Origin: an uncultured Paracoccaceae bacterium
GTDB taxonomy: Bacteria > Pseudomonadota > Alphaproteobacteria > Rhodobacterales > Rhodobacteraceae
NCBI GenBank assembly: GCA_913061275.1
Contig: CAJXSR010000014.1
Span: forward strand, 25,565-89,564
DNA: 64,000 nucleotides
Reading direction: 5' to 3'
Shown: positions 36,623-45,183 of the stretch, one piece after another
Numbering within the stretch: position 1 is the stretch's first letter
How the letters are laid out: every line of letters starts with the position of its first letter
Notes under the pieces: model-generated
What the model was told of the DNA's origin: nothing
The model's database searches: none
What the model saw: only the letters and a program-made list of their open reading frames with translations
Made by a program: the position numbers and the translations under genes

Positions 36623-37669
36623 ATGAAATACAATATTTTAGGAACCACAGACCTGAAGGTTAGTGAATTATGTCTGGGTTCAATGACATGGGGCACACAA
36701 AACACCACGGATGAGGGCCATGCGCAAATTGATATGGCACTGGATTACGGTGTGAATATCATCGACACGGCTGAAATGTATCCGGTAAACCCGCTGAGCA
36801 AGGAAACCCAAGGTGACACGGAACGTGTTATTGGTAAGTGGGTAGCTAAATCGGGCAAGCGCAAAGACGTGATGATTGCCACCAAAGCATCAGGTGCGGG
36901 CTATATGAACGTGCGCGATGGTGCGCCCATTTCGCCTGAAACCATTCATGTGGCGGTAGAGGCATCGTTGAAATCCTTACAAACCGATTACATTGACCTG
37001 TACCAGTTGCATTGGCCCAATCGTGGCTCATATATGTTTCGCCAAAATTGGAACTTTGACCCCTCTAACCAGAACAAACAACAGACTTTAGATCACATTG
37101 TTTCCATATTGGAAACAATGCAGGGCCTTGTTGATGCAGGTAAAATTCGCCATTTTGGCCTGTCTAACGACAGTGCTTGGGGTACGTCACAATGGCTGCG
37201 CGTAGCGCAGGATCGCGGCCTGCCACGTGTGCAATCCATACAGAATGAATACAGCCTATTGTGCCGCTTGTTCGATACCGATCTGGCCGAATTGTGCCAT
37301 AATGAACAGGTTGGATTATTGTCATTTTCACCTTTGGCCACAGGGCTTTTGACGGGAAAATATGCTGGTGGCACTACTATCCCCAAAGGTTCGCGTATGT
37401 CGCTTAGCCCAGAATTAGGCGGGCGCATCACACCCCAAGTTTGGCCTGCTGTTGCTGCTTATCAGGCGATTGCGGATAGGCATGGATTGAACCTTGCGCA
37501 AATGGCGCTTGCTTGGTGCCGCACGCGACCTTTCATGGCTTCGGCGATTTTTGGGGCGACTAAGATGGATCAGTTGGAACTTGCGCTAAAATCTACCGAA
37601 GTGGTGTTAAGTGATGACGTTTTGGCGGATATTACCGCCGCCCACAAAGCCCACCCGATGCCTTACTAA
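36623..37669 (+). CDS. NADP(H)-dependent aldo/keto reductase (Tas-like)
   Basis: 348 residues of the aldo/keto reductase barrel. The motif NIIDTAEMYPVNP carries the catalytic aspartate and tyrosine, DLYQLHWPNR follows, and the C-terminal cofactor region has SAIFGATKMDQLE. The Tas-like subgroup is recognisable by AEMYPVNP and the long insertion after HWPNRG. The ATG at 36623 is used, with GGAGAATAAT upstream. The substrate is unknown. Its stop is directly followed by the ATG of a DMT transporter. Confidence 0.88.
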   Translation: MKYNILGTTDLKVSELCLGSMTWGTQNTTDEGHAQIDMALDYGVNIIDTAEMYPVNPLSKETQGDTERVIGKWVAKSGKRKDVMIATKASGAGYMNVRDGAPISPETIHVAVEASLKSLQTDYIDLYQLHWPNRGSYMFRQNWNFDPSNQNKQQTLDHIVSILETMQGLVDAGKIRHFGLSNDSAWGTSQWLRVAQDRGLPRVQSIQNEYSLLCRLFDTDLAELCHNEQVGLLSFSPLATGLLTGKYAGGTTIPKGSRMSLSPELGGRITPQVWPAVAAYQAIADRHGLNLAQMALAWCRTRPFMASAIFGATKMDQLELALKSTEVVLSDDVLADITAAHKAHPMPY

Positions 37670-38575
37670 ATGGCACTCTGGATACCCATAACGATTTTTG
37701 CAGCATTTGCGCAGAACCTGCGCTTTATGCTGCAAAAGCATTTGAAAGCAACCAAGCTAACCACGGGCGGTGCCACATTCGCACGGTTTCTGTTTGCAAC
37801 CCCAATAGCGATATTTTTGGTTGTACTTATGGCTAATCTTGGCTGGGAAATACCACAAGGCTCAAACCGCACATGGGCCTTTGTTATCACTGGGGGTACG
37901 GCACAAATATTGGCAACAATGTTGGTGGTGGCGTTGTTTGCTGAACGTAATTTTGCGGTTGGCATAACCCTGAAGAAAACCGAAGCGATGTTAACGGCGA
38001 TCGTTGGTTTTATCGTTTTGGGGGAAGGTCTGTCGCTTTGGGCGGGTTTTGCAATTTTGATTGGCATCTTCGGGGTGATTTTACTATCTGACCCCCCGAA
38101 ACAAACGGATGGCAGCTGGTATAAACGTATATTCAACCGTGCATCGGCCTACGGTATTGGGTCGGGTGCTATATTTGCGGTTTCAGCTACGTGTTATCGC
38201 GGGGCCAGCCTATCGTTAAGCTCGGGTGATTTTATTATTCGTGCGGTGTTCACATTAGCATGTGTCACCACATTTCAGACCATCGCGATGAGCATATGGT
38301 TACGGTTAAAAGAGCCAGGTGAAATTGGCCGCGTGTTGAAATCATGGCGGGTGACAATGCTGGTGGGTATCACAGGTGTGCTGGGGTCTTTGGGCTGGTT
38401 CATGGCATTCACATTACAAAATGCAGCTTATGTGAAAGCTTTGGGGCAGATCGAATTAGTGTTCACATTTGCAGCTTCTTACCTGATTTTCAAAGAACGC
38501 AGCACAGGTCGCGAAATTGTCGGTATTGGGCTGGTTGTGGTTAGTATATTATTGCTGATCTTGGTGATCCGGTAG
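37670..38575 (+). CDS. EamA/DMT-family transporter
   Basis: 301 residues with about ten transmembrane helices in two EamA halves; each half ends with a typical segment (GFIVLGEGLSLWAGFAILIG and YLIFKERSTGREIVGIGLVV). Such transporters usually export metabolites or drugs; the substrate cannot be told. It abuts the aldo/keto reductase gene with no spacer, so the two probably form an operon. Confidence 0.85.
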   Translation: MALWIPITIFAAFAQNLRFMLQKHLKATKLTTGGATFARFLFATPIAIFLVVLMANLGWEIPQGSNRTWAFVITGGTAQILATMLVVALFAERNFAVGITLKKTEAMLTAIVGFIVLGEGLSLWAGFAILIGIFGVILLSDPPKQTDGSWYKRIFNRASAYGIGSGAIFAVSATCYRGASLSLSSGDFIIRAVFTLACVTTFQTIAMSIWLRLKEPGEIGRVLKSWRVTMLVGITGVLGSLGWFMAFTLQNAAYVKALGQIELVFTFAASYLIFKERSTGREIVGIGLVVVSILLLILVIR

Positions 38576-38655
38576 GGTGAAATTCACACGGTTTTGCCTT
38601 TGCGCCTTTAGCGACCTATGTTACCCCAGATCAAACGGTCGAGCGTGATGGTACG

Positions 38656-38684
38656 TTGACAGGATTACTAATGTCTTTTAAAAT
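38656..38684 (+). promoter_or_regulatory. Consensus sigma-70 promoter of the ABC-F leader
   Basis: TTGACA at 38656-38661 and TAAAAT at 38679-38684 are separated by exactly 17 bases, an almost ideal housekeeping promoter. Transcription would begin near 38691, leaving about 178 leader bases before the ABC-F ATG at 38869. Confidence 0.65.
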
Positions 38685-38729
38685 ACCTTCATAAGGTCAC
38701 AATCAACAATAGGGGGACACGAGCTGAGC

Positions 38730-38777
38730 ATGCGTATCATTCGCCGACTTCAGTATGGTCCCCGTTACGCCCTGTAA
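38730..38777 (+). CDS. Putative 15-residue leader peptide
   Basis: An ATG-initiated frame of 15 codons (MRIIRRLQYGPRYAL) lies in the leader between a strong promoter and the ABC-F gene. It is rich in arginine. Its stop codon is buried in the stem of the hairpin at 38770-38791. This is the arrangement seen when ribosome stalling on a leader peptide controls a downstream resistance-type gene. The ribosome site is weak (GAGCTGAGC). Confidence 0.4.
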   Translation: MRIIRRLQYGPRYAL

Positions 38778-38854
38778 ATTCGTTTGCAGGGTTGGCCTGA
38801 AAACAATCTAGTTAATCGGTCTGCCTACAGCCGCGTTGCGGCCAAATTTTGTTT
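38770..38854 (+). promoter_or_regulatory. Candidate attenuator with alternative hairpins
   Basis: A nine-pair stem with a TTCG loop (38770-38791) overlaps the leader stop codon. Just after it, TTGGCC (38792-38797) is fully complementary to GGCCAA (38840-38845). That GGCCAA shares bases with a GC hairpin GCCGC-GTT-GCGGC (38830-38842) followed by TTTTGTTT, a terminator-like end. The last two structures cannot form together, as in attenuators. Confidence 0.4.
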
Positions 38855-38868
38855 GATCTGAGCTTCCA

Positions 38869-40386
38869 ATGACAATTATCAATATTAATGCCTTAGGCAT
38901 AACTCTTAATAATACTTTATTTTCCAATCTGAACCTAACCATCTCCAAAACCGATCGGATAGGATTGGTTGCTGCGAATGGTCGTGGCAAAACCACTTTT
39001 CTTAGCTGCTTAGCGGGCGAGTTTGAGCACACAGCAGGCGAAATCACTCGCGCCCGAGGGTTGCGTATTGGTTATGTTAAGCAGAATGTACCAGAAACTG
39101 CCTTGGCACTGACCTTATATTAGTGGGTGCTGGCTGCGCTGCCCTCTGAACTTGCTGAATACGAAAGCTGGCGTGTGGATGTGGTGTTGGATGATCTTAA
39201 TGTTCCTTATGAGTTGCAACACAAACCTATGAACGAACTCAGCGGTGTATGGCAACGCACTGCAATGCTGGCTGCGGTTTGGGTTACAGAACCGGATGTG
39301 CTGCTATTGGATGAACCGACCAATCATCTGGATCTGCATCGCATCGCATTGCTACAAAGTTGGTTGGCTGCTTTGCCACGCGACGTGCCCGTCGTTATTA
39401 CATCACATGATCGTGCTTTTCTGGATGCAACAACCAATCGGGCATTGTTTTTACGAGCCGAAACGTCGCGCGTTTTTCAGTTGCCTTACACTGCAGCCCA
39501 TATAGCACTAGATGAAGCTGACGCCGCTGATGAACGTCGTTTTGCCAATGACCTGAACAAGGTCCAGCAGCTACGCAAACAGGCCGCAAAACTGAAGAAT
39601 GTCGGGATCAATTCCGGTTCTGATTTATTGCTAACTAAGACAAAACAATTAAACGAACGTGCCGCAAAGATGGAGGCGGCTGCAAAGCCTGCTCATCAAG
39701 AGCGAAGCGCAGGTGATATCAGGCTGGTTAACAGCGGCACTCATGCTAAGGCATTGATTACATTGGATGACGTTTCGGTTGAAACGCCCGATGGGGGATT
39801 GCTTTACAAAACGGGGCAAAAATGGATTTCGCAGGGCGATCGTATCGTATTGTTGGGCGCAAATGGCACTGGAAAAACACAACTTATCAAGAAGATACAA
39901 AGGGCGTTGCAAGGGGTAGATGATATTGTAAGATGTGCTCCATCAATTGTACCCGCCTATTCAGATCAACATTTAAGCCAGCTTTCTGATACCGGCACTC
40001 CGATGAATACGGTGATCGGGCAATTCGATATTGGCGACCGGCGTGCCCGAGGGGTGCTAGCGGGTGCGGGTATCACGATACAGATGCAGGATACCAAGAT
40101 AGGTGCATTGTCAGGTGGTCAAAAAGCACGATTGGCGATGTTGATTCTAAGGCTCAAGAACCCAAACTTTTATCTACTTGATGAACCAACAAACCATCTG
40201 AATATCGAAGGACAGGAAGCTTTGGAGGATGAGTTGATTACCCATAATGCTACCTGCTTGTTGGTTAGCCATGATCGAAGCTTTCTTCGGTATGTTGGCA
40301 ACCGGTTTTGGTGGATTAATGGAAAAGTGTTAGAAGAAGTTGATAGTCCAGAGAATTTCTTAAGCCACGAGATGGGGTCAAAATAG
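38869..40386 (+). pseudogene. ABC-F ATPase interrupted by an in-frame TAG
   Basis: Two ORF-track entries (38869..39123 and 39127..40386) are one frame separated by TAG at codon 85. Joined, they give about 505 codons with two ABC domains. Domain one has AANGRGKTT, a signature altered to LSGVWQRT (the second glycine is lost) and VLLLDEPTNHLDL. Domain two has GANGTGKT, LSGGQKARLAML and FYLLDEPTNHLNIEGQEAL. ABC-F proteins act on ribosomes and some give antibiotic resistance. The stop leaves no complete first domain unless it is read through; a restart downstream would give a crippled protein. Otherwise the gene shows no decay, so a recent mutation or sequencing error is likely. Confidence 0.75.
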
Positions 40387-40472
40387 GAAAAGTTGCGTGA
40401 ATGCATCAATTCTGTGGTCAGGCTGAACATCCGCTTTGTCCCCATAAAGGTAAACCTTTTGACAGCTCATAA

Positions 40473-41348
40473 CTAACGCTTGTCGTAATACAACCCAACA
40501 ACATGCTCAGCTTGTGCAAAAAACAACCAGCGCGAGATGAACAGGCCGAAGATGTGCAACAGGATGATAAGCACTACGGAATAATGATTTAGCTCGAAAC
40601 CAGCCAATACGACAATCGGGATCAGCCCAAAACAGACTGCTGCAATAATCCGTAGTTTTACGGCATGCTTGCGCCCGATCACATGTACCATTTCACGGGT
40701 CAAATAATTCTCACCCGAATGGGGGCTTTCTAACAAGCGTACTTTGCCCAAATGGCCCAGACCTGTTGCGGTTTCAATCGTGTGACCTGCAACGGCAAAG
40801 CTTACATCGCCACGCATCCATGATAGCACTTGTATAAGTGTCAAAGCGATCAACAGGAAGAATGCTATATGTAATTGTGCCGCCAACAAAGCCCCACCTG
40901 ATAATGCGTATAACAAAAACAAAACAGGGGTGGTTGGCATGTTCCAACGCGGTACAGTTTTCAGTTGCGCATAGATCATTGAGGTGCAAAAGACCGCGGC
41001 GATGCAAAGCGCGCTACCCAGCCAACCCAACGGGATGATGCGAATATCGGCAAAGATCAAGAGGGCCGCATATAGCCCCATTACCAGAAGTGCTGCGACC
41101 GCAATAACGCCTTCGCGGCTAAGCCAAGATGTACGCCATTGGCTGAATGCTTTCATGGCACGTTGCGGATTGCCTAGGTGAAAAGTGGATGCTATTAATC
41201 CGCCAACGGCTAAAGCGAATGCAATAAAGAAGAACGCAAAAGCTGACCAGCCTGTTACTGTTGGTTGACCTAACCCCAAGAAAGTCAGCAGGCCAAAGCC
41301 AAGACCAGAAAGTGCAGTGAAGATAATTACGGATGCTGCTGGATGCAT
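40473..41348 (-). CDS. soeC: Sulfite dehydrogenase membrane anchor subunit (DmsC/NrfD type)
   Basis: 291 residues with about eight hydrophobic helices, matching the DmsC-type anchor of molybdoenzyme complexes. STFHLGNPQRAMKAFSQWRTS is the conserved loop of this family. It passes electrons from the iron-sulfur subunit to quinone in the inner membrane. It is third in a minus-strand operon with the FeS and catalytic subunits, one base after the soeB stop. The Soe assignment follows from the catalytic subunit; a dimethyl sulfoxide reductase anchor is the alternative. Confidence 0.8.
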   Translation of the reverse strand: MHPAASVIIFTALSGLGFGLLTFLGLGQPTVTGWSAFAFFFIAFALAVGGLIASTFHLGNPQRAMKAFSQWRTSWLSREGVIAVAALLVMGLYAALLIFADIRIIPLGWLGSALCIAAVFCTSMIYAQLKTVPRWNMPTTPVLFLLYALSGGALLAAQLHIAFFLLIALTLIQVLSWMRGDVSFAVAGHTIETATGLGHLGKVRLLESPHSGENYLTREMVHVIGRKHAVKLRIIAAVCFGLIPIVVLAGFELNHYSVVLIILLHIFGLFISRWLFFAQAEHVVGLYYDKR

Positions 41349-41349
41349 A

Positions 41350-42105
41350 TCAAATGGCCTCTAATGCTTTATCAAGCCATCCAAGAAGGCCTTTTGGTGT
41401 TTCAGAAACTGGTTCAAGGAACGGCGCCAATATATTGATATCACTATCGGTTTGTATATCGGCCTTGGGGCGCGGCGGCAGGTAACGATTGACAGGTTTC
41501 GTGCCTTGCTCTGCCATCAAGCGCATACCACCGCGTTCTGCTGACATGCGTGATACGTCACTTTCGGGATCGGCGAAATCACCAAAATGCCGCGCGTTTG
41601 CAGGGCATGTGCGTACACAAGCGGGTTCGCGGTCAATCTCTGGCAGGTTTTCATTGTAAATTCGATCAACACATAAAGTGCATTTCTTCATCACACCCTC
41701 TTTTACATCCAGTTCACGCGCACCATATGGGCAGGCCCATGCGCATAATCCGCACCCGATGCAGTCACTTTCGTTGACCAAAACGATGCCGTCTTCCTCG
41801 CGTTTATAGCTGGCACCTGTGGGGCATACGGTGACACATGGCGCATCTTCGCAATGCAGGCAAGATTTTGGAAAATGTACGGTTTGTGCTGGTTTTTGGG
41901 GTTGTTTAACCTCATATGTATGTATTCTGTTTAGAAATGTACCAGTTGGATTTTCACCATATGCGTCTTGATCGGACAGTGGTGCGCCGTAATTAGATGT
42001 ATTCCATTCTTTGCAGTTGATGACACAGGCATGACACCCAACGCAAATATCAAGGTCGATTACAAGGCCAAGTTTTTTGGCGGTGCTGGTGGGTAAAGCT
42101 GTCAT
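41350..42105 (-). CDS. soeB: Sulfite dehydrogenase iron-sulfur subunit
   Basis: 251 residues with four [4Fe-4S] cysteine clusters: CVGCHACVINCKEWN, CLHCEDAPCVTVCPTGA, CIGCGLCAWACPYGA and CTLCVDR...CVRTCPANAR. It relays electrons between the molybdenum subunit and the membrane anchor and has no Tat signal, so it is cytoplasmic. The track start at 42129 overlaps the catalytic gene; the ATG at 42105 (MTALPTSTAKKLGLVI), with GAGGAG seven bases upstream, is used. Only one base separates it from the soeA stop. Confidence 0.82.
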   Translation of the reverse strand: MTALPTSTAKKLGLVIDLDICVGCHACVINCKEWNTSNYGAPLSDQDAYGENPTGTFLNRIHTYEVKQPQKPAQTVHFPKSCLHCEDAPCVTVCPTGASYKREEDGIVLVNESDCIGCGLCAWACPYGARELDVKEGVMKKCTLCVDRIYNENLPEIDREPACVRTCPANARHFGDFADPESDVSRMSAERGGMRLMAEQGTKPVNRYLPPRPKADIQTDSDINILAPFLEPVSETPKGLLGWLDKALEAI

Positions 42106-42106
42106 C

Positions 42107-44935
42107 TTAAAACTCCTCGCCGTATGCAATATCTTTCGGGCCTTGGCCTACAGGTGACGTTTGCACGGATGTTTCAGGTTGGCTTACACCATCCCCTGTT
42201 GGGGCTTTTTCGATCTTCACGCGCAGATCATACCAAGCGGCTTGTCCTGTGATCGGGTCAGAGTTTGACCAGCGTAATCCGTCGCCTTTGGGCGGTAGAA
42301 GTTCATGGATCAAGTGATTGAGCAAGAAGCCTTTTGTAGCCTCTGGCGCGTTTTCATCCAAGGCCCAAGCGCCTTTGCGTTTGCCAATGGCGTTCCACGT
42401 CCAAACCGTGTGCGGATTAAGTGCATCCATGCGCACAACGGGTACTTTGATTTTACCGTGATGCGAAGTGACGTAAGCCCAATCACCTTCTTCAAAGCTG
42501 TGCTTTACCCAAACTTCACCCGAAACATAAAGCGGGTTGGTGCCGTGGATTTGGCGCAACCATGCGTTTTGCGATCCCCATGAGTGGTACATCGCAGCTG
42601 GGCGTTGGGTAAGTGCGTGCAGTGGATATTCTTCGCAATCGACGCTTTGTTCTTCATAAGGTGCCCACCAAACAGGTAGCGGATCCATTGCTTCGATCAG
42701 CTGTTCGCGTAGATGATCTGGCGGTTGCAATTCACCTTTGCCTTGGGCTGCCAGCCGGAACTTCTGAATGGGTTCGACATAGATGCTGAACAGGTAGGGG
42801 GATGGTTTATCAAAGATGCCGCGTTCCACGGCCCAGTTTTGATATGCCATATTCCAAGGTTTATAAAACAACGCCTCTTCTGGAATATGATCCTGCCAGA
42901 AGCCACCGTTTTCAATGTATTTGTCGATTTGCGCAGGGTTCGGTTCACCGCGCCCTTTGCCAGACCCGTCTTTGTTACGAAAACCCGCCAGTGGGCCAAC
43001 GCCGGGGCGGCGTTCGTGGTTTACAATGTAATCTGCGTAATCTTTGTACTTTTCTGATCCATCTTCATTGACGAAACCCGGCAAGCCCAGTTTTGAACCA
43101 AGCTGTATAAGCGCTGATTGAAATCCGCGCACATCACGGTCAGGTTCTACCACGGGCCACCGAATACTGTCACAAATTGCATCGGCTTCAGAAATCGGAC
43201 GATCCAGCAGTGAAATACAATCGTGGCGTTCCAGATAGGTGGTGTCTGGCAAGACCAGATCGGCAAATGCCACCATTTCGGATGAATAGGCATCGGAATA
43301 GATGATGTTGGGGATCACATAATTGCCGTCTTCATCTTTATCGGTCAGCATATCCATCACGCCGCGCGAATTCATCGAAGAATTCCATGCCATATTGGCC
43401 ATATACATAAACAGCGTGTCGATTTTATAGGGATCGCCTGCGTGTGCGTTCGAAATCACCATATGCATCATGCCGTGGGCTGATAGCGGGTTTTCCCACG
43501 TAAAGGCTTTATCAATACGAATGGGTGTGCCTGACGCGTTCAGCGCTAAATCTTCGGGGCCTGTCGGGAAACCCAAATGGGGGCCATTTAGCGGCCCGCC
43601 GGGTGTGGCGTAGCTGTGTGGGGTGGGGTGGATGCCCACAGGTTTGGGGTAGGGTGGCTTGAAACGCATGCCACCTGGTACTTCAACGCTGCCAAGCAGG
43701 ATTTGCAGCAGGTGAATGGCGCGGCAGGTTTGAAAACCGTTCGAGTGTGCCGAAATTCCGCGCATGGCGTGGAATGACACAGGCCGGCCAGTCATGGTTT
43801 GATGCTTTTCGCCCTTCCAGTCGGTCCACGGCTGATCGATGGTGATCTCTTGCTCAAACGCTACATGGGCCAGTTCAGCAGCCAAGCGGCGGATTGTTTC
43901 AGCCGTTATACCGCATCGTTCCGCCACAGCTTCGGGGGTGTATTCGTCTGACAGGTATTTTTCGGTCATCAGTTGGAAAACGGGCGTGTATTTGGTGCCC
44001 TGATAAGTGATCTCACCCGTAAACACAGGCTTTACACCCTTTTGGTCAAATGCGGCAGGCGCGCCTGTAACGCGGTCTTGCACCATGAATTGCCCATGCA
44101 CATCGCGTAATAGCAGGCCGTGTTCATCACTGCTTTCATCCATGTTCACCAACATAGGCGCGTTGGTGTAGCGCATGAGGTATTCCAGATCGACCTTGCC
44201 TGCCTTTAGCAAAACATGGATCATCGCCAGCACAAACAAACCGTCTGTGCCGGGAGTAACGCCAACCCATTCATCGGCAATCGCGTTGTAGCCAGAACGC
44301 ACAGGGTTTACGCCCACGATTTTCGCGCCGCGTTCCTTCAGCTTTGAAAGCCCCATTTTAATAGGGTTGCTGTCATGATCTTCGGCAACACCAAAGATCA
44401 TGAACATCTTGGTGCGATCCCAATCGGGCACACCAAATTCCCAAAACGCGCCGCCCATTGTATAGATGCCAGCCGCCGCCATATTCACCGAACAAAACCC
44501 ACCGTGGGCGGCGTAATTTGGGGTGCCGAACTGTTGTGCCCAGAAACTGGTTAAGGATTGTGATTGGTCGCGGCCTGTAAAAAACGCCAGTTTATGGGGT
44601 GCTTTTTCGCGAATGGGGGCTAAAGATTTAACTGCAATATCAAAGGCTTCATCCCAACTGATTGTTTCAAATTTGCCTTCACCACGTTCGCCAACGCGCT
44701 TCATAGGCGCTTGCAAACGCGCAGGGGAATAATGCTGCATGATGCCCGCCGAGCCTTTGGCGCAAAGCACACCCTTGTTGATCGGATGATCGCGGTTGCC
44801 CTCGATATACTTCACCTTACCGTCCTTCAAATGCACGTCGATACCGCAACGGCAGGCACACATATAGCAGGTGGTTTTGCGGATTTCGTCGGAAACCTCT
44901 GGCGATGTATCAAGGTCTGGCTGGTGGTGATTCAT
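42107..44935 (-). CDS. soeA: Quinone-dependent sulfite dehydrogenase catalytic subunit
   Basis: 942 residues of the molybdopterin oxidoreductase family. The N-terminal FeS motif CYMCACRCG...VLCAKG (Cx2Cx3Cx27C) binds a [4Fe-4S] cluster, and a possible molybdenum-ligand cysteine lies in HGGFCSVNMAAAG. No twin-arginine signal is present, so the enzyme is cytoplasmic, as described for SoeABC of sulfur-oxidising bacteria and roseobacters, which oxidises sulfite to sulfate and feeds quinone. This fits use of organosulfur compounds in the sea. GGGAGAG precedes the ATG. A related polysulfide or thiosulfate reductase function cannot be ruled out from sequence alone. Confidence 0.78.
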   Translation of the reverse strand: MNHHQPDLDTSPEVSDEIRKTTCYMCACRCGIDVHLKDGKVKYIEGNRDHPINKGVLCAKGSAGIMQHYSPARLQAPMKRVGERGEGKFETISWDEAFDIAVKSLAPIREKAPHKLAFFTGRDQSQSLTSFWAQQFGTPNYAAHGGFCSVNMAAAGIYTMGGAFWEFGVPDWDRTKMFMIFGVAEDHDSNPIKMGLSKLKERGAKIVGVNPVRSGYNAIADEWVGVTPGTDGLFVLAMIHVLLKAGKVDLEYLMRYTNAPMLVNMDESSDEHGLLLRDVHGQFMVQDRVTGAPAAFDQKGVKPVFTGEITYQGTKYTPVFQLMTEKYLSDEYTPEAVAERCGITAETIRRLAAELAHVAFEQEITIDQPWTDWKGEKHQTMTGRPVSFHAMRGISAHSNGFQTCRAIHLLQILLGSVEVPGGMRFKPPYPKPVGIHPTPHSYATPGGPLNGPHLGFPTGPEDLALNASGTPIRIDKAFTWENPLSAHGMMHMVISNAHAGDPYKIDTLFMYMANMAWNSSMNSRGVMDMLTDKDEDGNYVIPNIIYSDAYSSEMVAFADLVLPDTTYLERHDCISLLDRPISEADAICDSIRWPVVEPDRDVRGFQSALIQLGSKLGLPGFVNEDGSEKYKDYADYIVNHERRPGVGPLAGFRNKDGSGKGRGEPNPAQIDKYIENGGFWQDHIPEEALFYKPWNMAYQNWAVERGIFDKPSPYLFSIYVEPIQKFRLAAQGKGELQPPDHLREQLIEAMDPLPVWWAPYEEQSVDCEEYPLHALTQRPAAMYHSWGSQNAWLRQIHGTNPLYVSGEVWVKHSFEEGDWAYVTSHHGKIKVPVVRMDALNPHTVWTWNAIGKRKGAWALDENAPEATKGFLLNHLIHELLPPKGDGLRWSNSDPITGQAAWYDLRVKIEKAPTGDGVSQPETSVQTSPVGQGPKDIAYGEEF

Positions 44936-45072
44936 TAAACTACTCTCCCTTATGGCGGATTATGGTGAAAAATGTTGCAAGAGCCAGAGTAAAAAGAAAT
45001 TTGGGGTAGGTTTTGGTTTGAATGAAACTACATTCGGTTTTTAGGAAGGCTTACATGTTTTAGATAGGCTAT

Positions 45073-45108
45073 ACTGCATATCACGTTAAATTGCATACCA
45101 TTGCATAC
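45073..45108. promoter_or_regulatory. Repeated 9-mer in the soeA-acnA divergent region
   Basis: ATTGCATAC occurs twice, at 45090-45098 and 45100-45108, one base apart, and a near copy ACTGCATAT lies at 45073-45081. The repeats sit about 80-110 bases before acnA and 140-170 before soeA, a likely operator position for either gene. I do not know the cognate regulator. Confidence 0.4.
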
Positions 45109-45183
45109 AATAGCCCTTGCGAGACTCACTTTTATGGTGCAAAAGCCCCCTAAACCCATTCAACAACACCCATCGGAGGTTCC

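Noticed and set aside
39121-39123. Pyrrolysine or selenocysteine reading of the ABC-F TAG
   Set aside because: TAG is not a selenocysteine codon, and no pyrrolysine genes or context are seen; mutation or error is simpler.
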